Source: Taudactylus pleione
Taxonomy: Eukaryota; Chordata; Amphibia; Anura; Myobatrachidae
Length of the DNA stretch: 64,000 nt
Assembly: GCA_031769625.1 (NCBI GenBank)
Contig: JAUIMM010000088.1
Location: forward strand, 4,727,501-4,791,500
Direction of reading: 5' to 3'
Shown piece after piece: positions 24,852-39,250 of the stretch. The translations under genes were made by a program, and so were the position numbers. The notes beneath the pieces are model-generated. The model was not told where the DNA came from, made no database searches, and was given only the letters and a program-made list of their open reading frames with translations. The stretch's first letter is position 1. Each line of letters starts with the position of its first letter.

Positions 24852-25173
24852 GGTGGCCATACACGGCACGATATACGTGCCGATCTGACTGATCAGCACG
24901 ATATAGGTGCTATATCGTGCCATGTATGGGCATGATATGGTACCTGATATCGTGCTGCGCGCTCCTGTGGGATCGTATATCGCATCCCCAGATCTTCCCG
25001 CATGTTCATCTGATCTGGGAAGCGATGTATGATCCCATTCAGATGGAGGAGGGGGGAGCCGGCGTATCGTGCGGTCAGCGGGGTCTGCACGATTGCCGGC
25101 CGTGACAGCACGATCCTTCTGCTGACGGTTCGGCAGTCGCACTACACGATGCATCGCACAGTGTATGGCCACC
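24852..25173. mobile_element. piggyBac-like miniature element, family H
   Basis: Ends ggtggccatacac and gtgtatggccacc are perfect inverted repeats. Left flank TTAA (24848-24851), right TTTA (25174-25177). Confidence 0.85.
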
Positions 25174-25344
25174 TTTAGGAACATGTCTCTGAGCTACTGG
25201 TTTCCTGTAATGAAGATGATTTACATTATCCTATTAAACTAATGCAATTAAGAATGTTGTTGTTGTAAGGTGATTTTCAAGGGGGTGATGCAGTATCCAT
25301 CACCTTTTACAAAATGGCATCTCGGTCCCCCTCTTCTGTGTGTC

Positions 25345-25515
25345 CACCCATACCCCCTGTAAAATGTAAACTCATTAGCAGGGCCCTTTCTCTCTTGTGT
25401 GTTTATGTAATTATGTGAATTGCGGCCAGTAATTATTTATATGCATATTTGAGAACTTGTCTGTATATGTTTGTGCACTGCAGAACCCTTGTGGGGTCAT
25501 AGAAATAATGTTTTA
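25345..25515 (+). mobile_element. Old L2-type LINE 3' tail fragment
   Basis: aatgtaaactcattagcagg, then gcagaacccttgtggggtca, match in order the tail blocks of the L2 copies ending at about 31395 and 56790. The sequence between is shrunken and diverged. Confidence 0.6.
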
Positions 25516-25719
25516 TTTCAGAAATATGCCTATTGAAGTGCTAAGATGAATGTTAAATAAGATGAAGTACTGCATTCAAAATGCAAGTTTTCTAAGTCCC
25601 ACACCAGGTTTAATAACTCCCCCTCAGTATTAAATTGAAGAATAAATGACAGTTGGGAGTGTGAGAATAAGCCTCACAGTAATCAGTGTATAATTCTTCC
25701 TCATACAAATTCCTATTAA

Positions 25720-26617
25720 GGGTCAATTAGAGGCGAAAAGTCGTTGCCGGCAAAATGTTTGCCACTGCAATCTTTTCGCCTCATTCGCCTGTTAGTACGC
25801 AAAGTTATCGTGTACTTTCACAATGAGTGTTCCCGCTTTTCGCCCTATTCAATTCCAAAACAGGCAAAAACGCAGAGGTGCGAATGGCGAAACTAGCGAA
25901 CAGGACTGCTTATTTTGGGGAAAATCGGTCTGTACCCCATAAAAAGCCTAACTGACCCCGGAAATCAATATAGCAGTGTATTAATAGACCTAATAAAAGT
26001 GTTTTAACTTCTTAAATTGAGTCAAAGGGCTGTTATTTGCATATCTGTATAAGTATGGATAAATGATAAAAAGCAATCTCTTTGTGAAAAATAATTGTAG
26101 TTAAAATTGGGTGTTCATTTGAATGGGTACAAGTATATTTAGATATCTATTAAGTGCAGTATATTAAAAAAAAAAGAAAGAAAAAAAAAGGTTCAAAAAT
26201 ACACCTGCTGCAGCCACCTGCAATCCTAAAAACACCTGTCCCATCCATACAGCACCCCAAAATACCAGATCCAGTACTTTATACCCATTTTCAAACACTT
26301 TTTCCTTTTTCGCCCAAAAATGACATTACTTTTTGGGGTGAATTACATTTTTTTTTTAATTCTAATTAGCCATTAGGGGGTGTCCAAAGGGTTATGAACC
26401 AAGTACCCACATTTTTAGACAAAAATAGGGATTTTGTACATCTTTTCTCCTACCTTTGGGTGGAGAAACTTTTTCGCATGTGCAAAACTCTTTTGGCAAA
26501 AAAAGGCGATAAAGTGCTGGAATTGAATAGGGCGAAACTTTGGAATGTGGCGAAAACATTGCATCGGCGAATGCTTTTCGTCAAACGTGTTTTTTTGCCT
26601 CTAATGGAATACGTCCC
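25720..26617. mobile_element. PIF/Harbinger-type non-autonomous element, 898 bp
   Basis: Ends gggtcaattagaggcgaaaa and ttgcctctaatggaatacgtccc (imperfect inverted repeats) with TAA on both sides (25717-25719 and 26618-26620). It lies just beyond the likely gpd1 polyadenylation site. Short open frames inside lack any transposase motif. Confidence 0.7.
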
Positions 26618-26738
26618 TAATTATTAGATTTAATCAAGTGAAATGATTGGTAAAGAATCAGCAGAAATGGACAAGGGGACAGTAAAAAAAAAAAAAAACA
26701 TTATGTTGGTATATCAAGAAATGTTCAGACCATTATGT

Positions 26739-26763
26739 TTTATTTACAATTGTGCATTTTATT
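26739..26763 (-). terminator. Candidate gpd1 polyadenylation signals (two AATAAA)
   Basis: On the minus strand two canonical AATAAA hexamers lie at 26758-26763 and 26739-26744, about 700 bases after the stop codon. They are the first AATAAA signals I see downstream. An ATTAAA at 27400-27405 is a possible earlier site. Cleavage would fall near 26715-26745, just short of the transposon ending at 26617. This is inference from motif and position only. Confidence 0.45.
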
Positions 26764-27455
26764 CAAATTAGTTTTTCCATATACACAGGTTACATCCAGA
26801 GGACTATTTTGGAAGTTTAAAACAATGAAGGTATGTGGCACAAAGTTAAGTTTTCCATTGAATAATGGGCAAAAGTTGAACATGATTAGTAATTCAGACA
26901 AAGGGACAATAGACAATAAAAGATTCTCTGTCATACGGACATATATTTAATATTCTTTTGCCCCCCCCTGTCTAGGGTTAGTCTATCCTGGTGCAGAACA
27001 TGAGATTAGCCAGGCTGGGTGTCTCTGAAAGCAGTTATGGGTTCAGATCTGGCATTCATATGACCATAAAGAGCCACGTACTAACAGAGAACAGTGCTGG
27101 TAATACATTTTCATTTTTTCCTTAAAAACATGATAAAAATTTCCCTTTAGGAACATACTTTAAAAGTCTCAAAACAAAAAACATATCCGCAGGTTATAAC
27201 AGAGCAATCCAGCGATGCCTTCCTTAGACTGCAACAGCAGAGGCTTCTGGGTATGGCTGCAAATAGAACTAATCGCTGGAGTGCCAGGCAATGAGATTTT
27301 ACAATCAAGTATGTTGTTCCTTTTCCATATGTCTACATACAGTGTATGTGTACACATATAGGCACACATATGAAAACATACTTATAACAGCATAACTTTT
27401 TTAATGAAAGGCCCAGGAGGTGACAAAGTTGAAGGTCAGAGTTCACGCTGCCAGA
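26764..27455 (-). other. Probable gpd1 3' untranslated region
   Basis: Sequence between the stop codon and the first pair of AATAAA signals. It has no recognised transposon termini, unlike DNA on both sides, which fits a transcribed terminal exon. The exact end is not proven. Confidence 0.45.
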
Positions 27456-27552
27456 TTACATGTGCTCCGGGTGGTTCTGGAGGCACGTGATGAATTCAGT
27501 CACAGGTTTTCCCTCATAGCAAATCTGATACACAGCAGAGAAGAGTGGGAAC
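27456..27552 (-). CDS. gpd1: gpd1 terminal coding exon 8 (end of residue 318 to stop)
   Basis: 97 bases: one base completing K318, then 31 codons and a TAA stop at 27456-27458. It reads [20 protein letters not shown] and ends CLQNHPEHM, the C-terminus typical of GPD1. The acceptor is CTAG. The 3' untranslated region runs left from 27455. Confidence 0.94.
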
Positions 27553-30500
27553 CTAGAACGGAAACATAGCAATGTCAGTATGCCAGAGGCCAGGCCCACG
27601 GGTCTTTCCACAAAGTAACAAGGAGGCAGAGAATGGATACAAAACAGGTGTTAAGAGCCTTTTTAGATACCTCATGGTGCATTAAGACTGTATTGTGTAT
27701 TTAATATATGGAATTACGGAAGCTTGCATATAATGTATGCATCATATCTGGGGACAGAAGTTTCTTGGGCCCTGCAGGCCATATTTCATTTGTCTATAAA
27801 ATTACCAGGTAAGCATACAAAGTTCCCCCTAGTGGGGCACTAAGTGTTATAACAGGAATCGGTATGTAATGCCGGCGGCTGAATAACCGCCGGATCAAAT
27901 ACCAACAGCAGAAGTCCGGCTGGTCGAAATCCCGACACCTTGAGGTAAGTACCCTAACCCTCCCCTATCCCCCCACCAACCCTCCCTTAGGGGTGCCTAA
28001 CCCTAGCCTCACCCCTAGTGCCTAACCTAACCCCCCCATCCTGCACCCTAAACCTAACACTACCAGGGGAGTGCCTAACCCTAACCCCTCCTTCCCCTAG
28101 CCTAACCCTAAGTCCCCCTAAACCTCCCCGACCCCGGGCTAAGTGTTTACTTACCTGGCAGAGAGTACGGTGTTTGCAGTTTGCTCAGTGCACCACATAA
28201 GCTACTAACAATGGTGTGTTACTCTATGCCTGGTATAAACATTGTATCAGCCAAGCACATTGCACAAGTTCCCTGCTATGCGTGATGCAAACATTCCAAT
28301 CATCCTCTCATTGTGAAATGTGCCTATGTACAACCAATGATTTAACTCCTATCTACAACAGTAGCAAATAGGACAAATTTTGAAAGTCAATCCTCTGTGT
28401 AATGTTTCCCCCTAGCAATAGGCAACAGGAAGGACAAGTGTGTGCGGAAATCATAACAAGGAAATACAAGGTAGACAACAAGAAGGAGCGACCAGAAGGT
28501 AGGAAGGGCCCTGCTCATGTGAGCTTACAATCTATTGGGTAGGAGGCAAAGCTGAAACAGAAAGAGGAGATTACTAGTGAGGAATGGAGCAGCAGCGCTC
28601 AGTGTGAGTGGTGTCAGGGTGTCAGGTGGGACTGTGGTAAAGAAATTAATTCTAATGGAGGGTTTATAGGTTGGGGTAATGCTGGGTCAGACATGTTAGG
28701 GAGTTAGATAAGTGTGTAGTGACTGGTGGGAGTAACGAATGGTTATGAGAGAATAGGTGAGGCGCACATCAGAAGCTTATGTAAGAAGAGTGAGGCGAGA
28801 GTACAGAGGGTGTTACATTGTAGGGAGTAACAGAGTGGCATGGCCGCAAAGGATTATCAGATTTGCTGCGGGATGTAGCGAGGATTGAAGCAGGAATAAT
28901 TCGGTGAGAGAAATGCCAGTTCACAGGAGGCTGCAGTGATCAAAGGGAAAGATGAAAGAACGAGCACACGTTTTGCTTGTGACTAGGGACAGACAGGCAA
29001 TGCTGCAAAGTTGGAGGTGACAGGACTCCTTGGCATACGTTTTTTTTTTTTGTGTGATGGAGACAGCTCTGCCTCAATCCCTAGTGACTGCTGCAGCCAC
29101 AATAGGATCTAGCGTGCATGCACGGCATCTCAGATCAGGGCTCTCTGAGATAGCCTCGGGGAGCTAAAGGCACTCAGCAGCGGCCGGCACTTGGCTGCAC
29201 TGTTATGGTGCATACACATGGTCAGATGAACGATTTTACCAACGATTTGAATGATTGAACGATTTCAGACTGTATTAAAATGAATGGAATCGTCCAAATC
29301 TGACTGCAAAACACATCAGACGTTAGATATCGTTATCTGACAAACGGGAGCGCGCATCGTTCATCGTTGCAGTCACACATGGCAGATTTTCTTTCAGATA
29401 TGAATGATTGTAAAAATCGGTATCGTTCAGATCTGCTGCATAATGGTGCATACACACGGTCAGATTTTCTGTCAGAAGAGCTGACAGTCAGAGGAGGGCT
29501 TCCAGGTGCAGATGTTTAAGTGTGCGTGTGTATGAGTATGTATGTATGTATGATATATAAAATTGAAAATGGTCACTTTGACTAGTGGATGATAAAGTAT
29601 TATTATAGATTGTAAGTAACAAAAGGTTCCAGGCCTGCAATGTACCTTGTTAAATATACTTCTAGTGTAACTTGGATTTCTGGGAGCTATGAAAGACCAG
29701 ATCCCCCCTCTAACTCGACTCATGGTAACAGCATATTGGACATGCTACACGGTGGACATTATCCTACAGAGCTTACAGCTTGTTCACCTATTTTATTTAT
29801 TAACATTTATTTATGTAACACCAGCATATTCAATAGCGATTTACAGTTGAGAACAAAACGTCACCAAACAAGACAGGGTAATAACAGGCAGACACAGAGG
29901 TAAGAGTTGTGTAATATGAATTTGATACACAAGGATCAAGAACATATTGCAAATTGCTCCAGCAAGATTGCAAAGGTTCTCTATAAAGTGCTGCAGAATG
30001 TGTGCTATATTAATAACAGTACTCATCTGTAGATGGTGTAAACTACCGGGGCTAAACTCTGAAAAGATTTGCTTTTTGGAGTTTAGTAAATAACTGTCAG
30101 ATCGTAGTCCCCAAAGATAATAATGATCTGCAAGTGCTCATTAGCACTTTGCCGGAGATTTCTGTGACATAGGTTCATTACATAAAATTATGCAGAAAAT
30201 GCAGTTTTATATGTAAAAGGGCTCGATACATATGCCCCTATATCTTTGTGAATATTGCTTTGCTTATTACAAAGACTCAGTGGTGGAGCTCTCCTTATAT
30301 GAACTGACACCTCTACAAATATGAACTGACACCTCTTCTATTATTTGGAGCACTCATCCAGTTTGGCTTACCACATAGTCTGTATGTGTGGAAATTACTC
30401 CATTGCAGATATTTATCTTTACTACTACAACACCCATCTCTATTACTTCTAGTACATTGACAATTTGTAGAACTTGTGGTGGAAAAACTCCCTATTTGCA

Positions 30501-33500
30501 AAAGTTTTATTGGTTGTTTTTTTTTTTTTTTTTTGCTCAGTAAATCCAATGTTCCCCAATCTCCAAGGGATGTTTAATTAAAATCAGAATATTGCTTGGA
30601 AATGCCAAACAAGGTTTATAGCAGTTTCCATGACATTTCAGCCAGTACGGGCACTGGTTCATTTTAGTCTAAGTAAATTTTATTTTACCTTGTCACACAT
30701 TGTACTATTATGAGCTAAATAGGATATATTTTTCAAGGTGCGGAAGATTCAAATCTCAGTGTTTATTACTCAGCTATGGAAGATCAATTTCCATATATAC
30801 TCTTAACTAGATGTGCTCCAATCACTGGCATGGGTAGAGCAAGTGCCTGGAAAAAGTTTGTAATGTGCTCACCAAGCAAGTGATGCTACGTGATTACTAA
30901 ACATCTGCAAGTGTTCTTCCAACTTCCTCGAGTAGCTGCCTTTCTTCCTTCCCCTGGACTTGGCTCAAAATTCCCTGATAACTTTGATTCTTGGTTCCAA
31001 ATCTTCAAATGGACTCTCAAGACCCCTTTCTTCCCCAAAGCTTTCCAGCGCTCATCCTAACCCACTACTCCATGTTCCTTCCTTACAATCCAGCCCATCT
31101 GTGTCACCCGGTTTGTCTGCCCCCCTCCCCTTTAGAATGTAAGCTCTCACGAGCAGGGCCCTCTTACCTCATGTGCTTCTCCTTCCCTTACTTATACTTT
31201 AATTTACAACAGCACCTAACACTTGGTTGCCGACTCTATGCTGCTCATCTAAGTGTTATGCTGCAATGTGAATAAATCATGTATTTGTCCTGTATTGTTT
31301 GTACTGTTAAACAAATGAGCACACAAGAAATAGTTATGTACTTTGTAAGGCGCTGCGGAACCCTTGTGGCGCCATATAATAATAATAATGATAACTTGTA
31401 ATAAAATAAATAACTGTAAAGAGGTGGTAATTGGGTAGGACAGCTTATGGAGGTTATGGGGTTCTGGAATTTGATAAGCTGCCTGGAGAGGCGAGCTATC
31501 ATGGAACGCTTGAAGGCTAGAAGGAGAGCCTTGACTGGGTGCAGCCCGAAAATCCTGTGATCATGATTGGAGCAGGTAATGAGCGTGGATGAGAGACACC
31601 GAGCACAAGGGAAAAAGCAGTGTTACAATTAGATTCATCTAGGAGGTGTAAACCCCTGCAATCCTTCTTTATCTGTAAATTCCCTTTAAAATAAGCTAAA
31701 ATATGAAGAACCCCACAGGCTCCCACTGCTTAGGAATACTGTCCAAATCGCCCTTGTAGCACAGCCCTAATAGATCACGCTATGAGTACTGTGTATGACA
31801 GCTTTGACCGAAGCATGAAACTGTCAGATATTGCATTTAGAGAAAGCTCTGCTAATGTGGCTGCACAGCCAAGGAGAGCTTCAATGACAGGAACAGTCTA
31901 ATGTGCACGACTAACAAATATACCCAGTCACATTGATAGGTTCACAGCATCAGATTAACACCCACTATAGCCCTAAGAATTGTCTGTACAAGACATGAAT
32001 CTTGATCCCTGCTGTTACCAAATTTAGAACCAGCGAGAAGAGACCTTGGCATCCCTGGGAGGAAAACAAGTGCACGCCGTGCTAGTTATTGATGTGGTAA
32101 CCATGGCGAAGGCTGAGTGATAGCTGCTGATTTACTCTTTATTGTGTCTGTTTTATGTCTGCATATGTGCAGCGCTGCGATAACATCATAAAACCAGCAC
32201 AGATTCAACAAATTATTAATGATATATCTAGTGATTTATCTACAGAAGCTCATAACAGCAATGCAGTGACCCCTGGCTGACTAAATGTATATGTATTAAT
32301 GGCACCTTGTGGGCAGTAATACTGCTAATCCTCATAATACTACATTGATGGGTTCTGCTGACTGCATATACGTTGCACTGATCACACATAAGGGGACATG
32401 CTATGGATTATTATTACGGGACGCTGTTATGTAATAAGTAAGATACAGGGTGCTATCATGGAGTATACATAACACATACTTACAGAATGCAGCACTCGCA
32501 CATTTGGGTTATCAAAGGAAATCAAATATAATGGCCAAGTAAGGGCAGAATGGTTCTATGGCACCATTAAAATGATTAAACCCTTTCATTTTATTTTGTG
32601 TGTGTACTTCTGGCAGCAATCCAGAATTCTGATGAGAAAATATTTGTGTGATCTATGTTTACTCTGACCTATGTGGGTGATATTGGCAGCTGGGTTGGTA
32701 GTTGGGCTGGTTGTATAATTACACAGAAGAAAAAAGTTCTCCCCCCCTTTGTTCTCCTTAGCAGACATTCACAGTGGCAAGAACATTACACACTATTAGA
32801 GTGCTGCTGTAGCTTGGCACCCATTTGTATATAAAGGTCATTGGTATGAGATGGGAAATGCCAGGAGACTAACTCGCCAATATTGAGCAGTTTCTCTAAG
32901 CATCAGACAGAACATTAAGGGCCCGATTCAGAGCCGCTCGTTCGTTCCGAGCGATGTTTGCCCAACTGCGCATGCGTACGGATCGTTATACGCATGCGCG
33001 AACCAGTCAGTGCGGTCGAAATTCATGTGCTCGCAAAATAGCGAATGCCTGATAATTTGAGTGACAGAAAGAGGCGTTTGTGGGTGGTAACAGGGGAAGG
33101 TGCTTGAAAACGGGGAGTGGAGATTTGAACGCAGGCGTGCATAAAGGTCAAAACGGGCGTTTTATGGGTGTGCATAATTAAAACAGCAGCGTCATTGACC
33201 ACGTCACTGGGCTATTTTATAGCCAGAACTGCTCGCAAAATTGTGGTAGCAAAAACCAACCACAAGAATAGCGAGCACTTCATACCCTGGTCGATGTACT
33301 CGATTAATCTAATAAATAGCGGACATGACGTAGGCTGCGAGGGCCAGGGGGCGTAGTTTTCCAAAACACGACCGCAAGTTTTGTTCGCTCGTTCAGACCT
33401 AGAGGCGTGAACAGACCGCAAAGAGCGAACGGTTCATTTGAATAGCCACCCCTATTTTCGGGATGAGCGAGCGCTAATTGCGTCCGGCTCTGAATCAGGC

Positions 33501-36500
33501 CCTAAATCCACTGACAAGTGAAGTGATTAACATTGATTATCTTGTTACAATGGCACCTGTCAAGCATGGGGAGTGAAGGCTAGCCCGTCTGATATGATCC
33601 TACAGAAGAGCTGCTGCAGCACAAATTGCTAAAATAGTTAATGCAGGTTATGACAGAAAGGTGTCAGAACACAGTGCATCAAAGCTTGCCGTGTATGGGG
33701 TTGTGTACCCGCAGACCGGTCAGAGTTCCCATACTGACCCTTGTCCACAATCGAAAGCACCTACAATGGGCACGTGAGCATCAGGACCGGCCCATGGGGC
33801 AATGAAAGATTATGGCCTGGTCTGATGAATCCCATTTTCTTTTTAATCATGGTGATGGCCCGGTGCATGTGCATTGATTTCTCGAGGAAGAGATGGCACC
33901 AGGATGCACTATGGGAAGAAGGCAAGCTGGCAGAAGCAGTGTGATGCTTTGGACAATGTTCTGCTGGGAAACCTTGGGTAATGGCATTCATGTTGATGTT
34001 ACTGTGACATGTATCTCTTACCCAACCATTGCTGCAGATCATGTACATCCCTTCATGGTATTCCCTGATGTAAGGGTCTCTTTCAGCAGGATAATGTGTC
34101 CTGACACACTGCAAAAATTGTTCAGGAATGATTTGGGGAACATGAAAAAGAGTTCAAGGTGTTCACTTGGTCTCCAAATTCCTCAGATCTCAATCTGATC
34201 AAGCATCTATGGGATGTGCTGGAAGTCCAAGCCCCGGAGGCCCCACCTCGCAACTTACAGGACTTAAAGGATCTGCTGCTAACATCTTGGTGCCAGATAC
34301 CACAGGACACCTTCAGAGGTCTTGTGAAGTCCATGCCTCGATGGGTCAGAGCTGTTTTGGCAGCACAAGGGGGACCTACACAATATTAGGCAGGTGGTTT
34401 TATGTGATGTCTGATGGGTGTATGAACTTGTTTTAGCAGTGATCTTAGCTTACTTTTCTTATGTTTAGTATATGGCTTTCCCTTACCCTTTACTTAAGAA
34501 GGATTAGGTAGGTGGTTTTAATGTTATGGCTGATCGGTGTATCTAATGGTTTTCTTCTCATTACCATTGAATCAATACATGTTATTTCTACTGAGAAGCT
34601 CACCTCAAGACTAAATTGCCACCTAGTATTCTATACCCAGTGCCATTGTACGGAGGACACCTAGGCCCACATCTATAATATATGAGTGATGTAATTGATG
34701 TACAGATGGGTCCACATACATCTAGCCTCCTTGAGCGTTAAACAGCCCTTCTAGTCGCGCCATGCCGTGGCGTGACTCGGTAGTGTCGAGCATCTTTTTA
34801 CCTTCAAATGATATGCAGCATGCCTATGTTCTGTGAGTGAGTGCGGCTGTATCTGCATGCGGAATGCTACGGTACAGTGTCAGCAGCTGTAACACTAATG
34901 TAGTGTTTAGCGTGCAGATACACCCGCAGTCACACACAGAACATTGGCGTGCTGCATATCAATTTCATCAGCAGAAGCTGCTTGTGCTATCTAGTCACAT
35001 TGCTGTGCGAATAAGACGTATTTGAAGGTAAAAATATGCACAAAAAGACGCTCGGCCCTACAGAGTCACACTGAACTCCCGCGTTGTGTGGCGCGACTTG
35101 TAACGCACGGAGGAGGATAGATGTATGTGGGCACATCTGTAAGGTGTTAAAGCCATACTTTCCGCAAGAGCACCCCCTCCCCACCCAGTTATTCACTTAC
35201 TTGCCCACCATGCCTTTGCTCTTGAGGATGTGATTGAGCTCGGCTGAGGTTTGTGGTCCCTGAAGTTTTTGTCCATTAAGCATGTCTTTCTCCAGCTGCT
35301 CTATAGACTGGAATAGAAAGCATCAATGGTTAGGTCTATAATCCACAGTGCAAGGAAGTGGCTGTGTCAGTGACACGGCAATGGCACAAAAATCATCATA
35401 AAAAGGTCATCCTTCATGCAATCATACTAAAGATCTAAAGATGCCCCTCCATACACACAAGCAACAGTCAGGTGTCTGCCCTACAACTCTATAATAACAG
35501 CCTCTGAGCTATACATCAGTATTCTACAGATCAGCAGGTGACTGCACCACACATTCTGTATTTACCAGTGTGGTGCTTCCCGGTGGATCTGAACCTTGTG
35601 GGCAGATGCAATTACTGAGATTCATCTCAGCATGTGGATATACAAAGCTGCAGAATTTCCAGTAACCAGATTAGCCCACTTTATGTTTACATAACACACT
35701 TAGGTTCCAGAAAAACAAACAATATCAAACAACTGGAAATGAGAACCTGAAGGCGCGCTTATGGGACAGCTGTAAGAAACAAAGAATAAAACAGAAGATC
35801 ATTTTATATTTTTACAATTAGGGTGATTTCAAGAATGCTTACTTGGAAAATAAAAATTTCAAGTGTAAAGTTTAATGTCTATACCTACACTGGCAGCTAT
35901 CTCCATTTATTATGGTTACTGGCTCTCCAATACCATCCAGGCGTGTCAGTGTTATTTTTACAGATCCCTTTTTCTTCATTGTAGATCAACCTATCTGTAA
36001 AGTAATCACCATCAGTGCTTACGTTCCTTAATGCAAGAGAGACCTGCTTCCTGAGCACAGCCCAGGTAGCTACAGTAACATTCCCACACAAATCAAAAAG
36101 GACATTTCACAATATAATCATTATGACGTTGCTATGGTTTGTATTATTAATATTTATACATTGGAGTTTTTGGTGGGAGATGTACTAAGCCTTGGAGAAA
36201 GTACCAACCGATCAGCTCCGGTCATTATTTAATGAAATGGCAGGATGTACCAAGCATCGTATCAGGGATGTAGTACATTCCATAGGCTTCTATTGGGCAA
36301 CGCCATCTAAAAAGTACAGCATGTCAGAGCTTGGCAAATACGGAAATGCGGCCACATCTCCAAAAACTGTTTCTGAGTTTTGACCACATTTCACCCTTTA
36401 CGTCCCACCCAGGAGCCGATTGGTTGGTACTTTATCTCTCTACAAGGATTAATACATCTACCCCTTAGTATTTAGAGAATGATTCTCAATTATCTATCTT

Positions 36501-38668
36501 TTTATATCTCAAAACACTTCTGACATGGAACAATCTTTAATAAAATACAAAATATACAGAAGAGGAGTGTGCTTGCTGAAGCTAACTTCATTAAACATTT
36601 GTGGCAGGTCCTCTTCTGTTACGGACAGGCTATTAAAAGGCCTTTAATAGAATAAAACTCCCTCCCCTCGCTTTCCCGAGCAGCAGTACAGATCGAGAGC
36701 GGCCTCAGTTTGCTACCAGCAGTGGTCTGTCCCTCTCCAGCCTGCCCACAGCTCCACATGATGTACTATGCCGAGGTGGAGCAGGGGCCTGGCAGTGGTC
36801 TTGATTAGCATGCAGGTCAGGCTCTTCATCATACTAGCAAAGCTAATTAGTATGCTAATGGCCCAGGACGTGTGCTGGGTTAGTACCGGTTTTTGTTTTT
36901 GTGGTTCAAAACTCGGAGATGAAAAACAACTGGTGATCCTCATGGTAACCATAAGCTGGGTATGGTATCTGTGTACATGATAGGTTGCATACTTTTCAGT
37001 GTTATTAGAATAAGTTAAGTTTAGCAGCCTATTGTAAAATACAGCTGAGCAAACCACTTCTTTAAACGGATGTAACTCTGATATACATTTACATGAACTT
37101 TCATCTAATTTCTTAAACAAGAAGAAATAGTTACACAATATAATAACCTTGTGAAATTAATTATATGCAATTCTCTCAGAAGCAAATAGTAAGTCTGTTT
37201 TGTAATTAGCAAAGTTCATACTAATCATGTGACTATATTGTGCAAGTCTATCAATTCTGTCTCAGCGGCCCTTAATAACTACAAGAGAGATTCTTTGTTG
37301 CTTCGTTACCCATATATCGTGTACTGTCTGCTCCCCCAACCACATAGGAGATGGCTTGGTGAACATGATACTGCTGAGGTGATGCCATAGTGTTAGTAAT
37401 AATATAGTATAAAGTTAATAAAGCAGAGATGGTGCCTAAAATCCAATGCTATTTAAGAAAAAGGATGTGGGTCTTTCCATGGTAACTCACATTACAAATT
37501 GACATAGCAAGTATAGGCATGGCTATCAACAGCAAAAGGAATTTCTGTGAAATTATTTTTTTTCAGTTAATAAAATTAAGACAGGTCATGCTTTTAAAAA
37601 ACAAAAACACACTGTATACAGGAATTGCTAATGGTTTGCAATGTCACTTTGTAACGTGAGTTACCATGGAATGACCCATGTACAGATAGATGCAAAAACA
37701 TGCTGAAACCTGTAGACCCGAATTAGATTTGTCTGATTAATGGCAATAGACTACACCACCTTTTTATTAGGGATGTGCAGGCCCGGATTAGTTCTGATTT
37801 TCGGGTCTCAGAAAGTGGCAAAACGTCATCTTTCATGGACAATCATCATAATTCCTGGACAAAAGTCCAGGAATGATGACGTTTTGCCACTTTCAGAGAC
37901 CTGATTATTTGGCGGGAAAAATCCAAACTAATCAGAGCCTGCACATCCCTACTTTTTATACAGTTGGAATCCATAGTCCCTTTACTATGAAAGCTGGTGT
38001 ACATCACAGGAAACCAGATTACTCACCAGTGACTTGTTGGACACAAAACAGAAAGATAATGCAATTGCTGGGGGATAGGGAGAAACATTACATACCTTGG
38101 TATATACGCAGTAAAAAAAAAAAAAGTTTTCTTTTGGCTCGCTAGCATTCAGTCTCATTCTGTGACAGGACCGGGCACCTTTTAGCAATGTAACTAATGC
38201 TGGTCTATACCTCCAGTGATGCCCTTATGTGACCTAGATCAAAAAGCAGCCGCAACAACAAAAAAGGGACCTACTCATTCTTACCTTCCCAGTGCGGGCA
38301 AATGCTTCGCCCACTTTTCTATTCCTGCCACCATAACATGTAGTGATGAGGTCAGCCACACCGCAGCTCTCCAGGAAAGTGGCAGATGTAACCGGTCCAG
38401 CACAAAACAGCTTGGAAAAGGCGATCATCTCCATCAGCCCTAGGCGGATGACTGCGGCTTTTGTGTTATCTCCAAAGCCAAGCCCGTCACAGAAGCCGGC
38501 TCCAACAGCGACAATGTTCTGCCAACAGAATGACACAATCAGCCTCCATAAGTCCAAATCTGGCCAAAACCAGGACTGTATATTATGATGAGTCACAAAA
38601 GAACAAGATCCTCATTGTGGCTATGGCCTAGTCTCAATTAAGTGTTTGCTTTTTTCTTTAAGATAGAG

Positions 38669-38703
<35 letters not shown>

Positions 38704-39206
38704 CACACACACACTCTGAGGGCCTGATTCAGAGGTGAACGTTATTTCATTCGCACCTGCCTCTTTGTACACAGCAGTACTGCAAATATGTGCTAAAGCC
38801 GCAGTCTGTGAAATCTGTACAGAAACTCCCACTGGTTGAGTCTCTAATCTGTCACTTGCATACGAAAAAAAAACGCACCAGGGTTGCTCAGAATGTCTGT
38901 CTGAAGTTAGCCCCTGGGGCCAGTGTAATTGCGTATATAAACGCAGTCGCTGGCTGAGCCACACCCTCGAAACGCTCACGTCATGTCCACATATGACTAG
39001 CCACACCCCATTACCTCCCACTGTCTGTCAATCACTCTGCATTCAAATTCTCACTGCAACAGCGTCTGTAACCAATCAAGCCATATGCGCAGTTCAATTC
39101 AGACGCTTGCGCAGCATAAACATATGATATCGTGGCATACATAGCTTTAAAGACACCACATGGGCCTGGAGCTGAAACTTATGAACCTGGGCAAGAATTA
39201 TTATAT

Positions 39207-39250
<44 letters not shown>

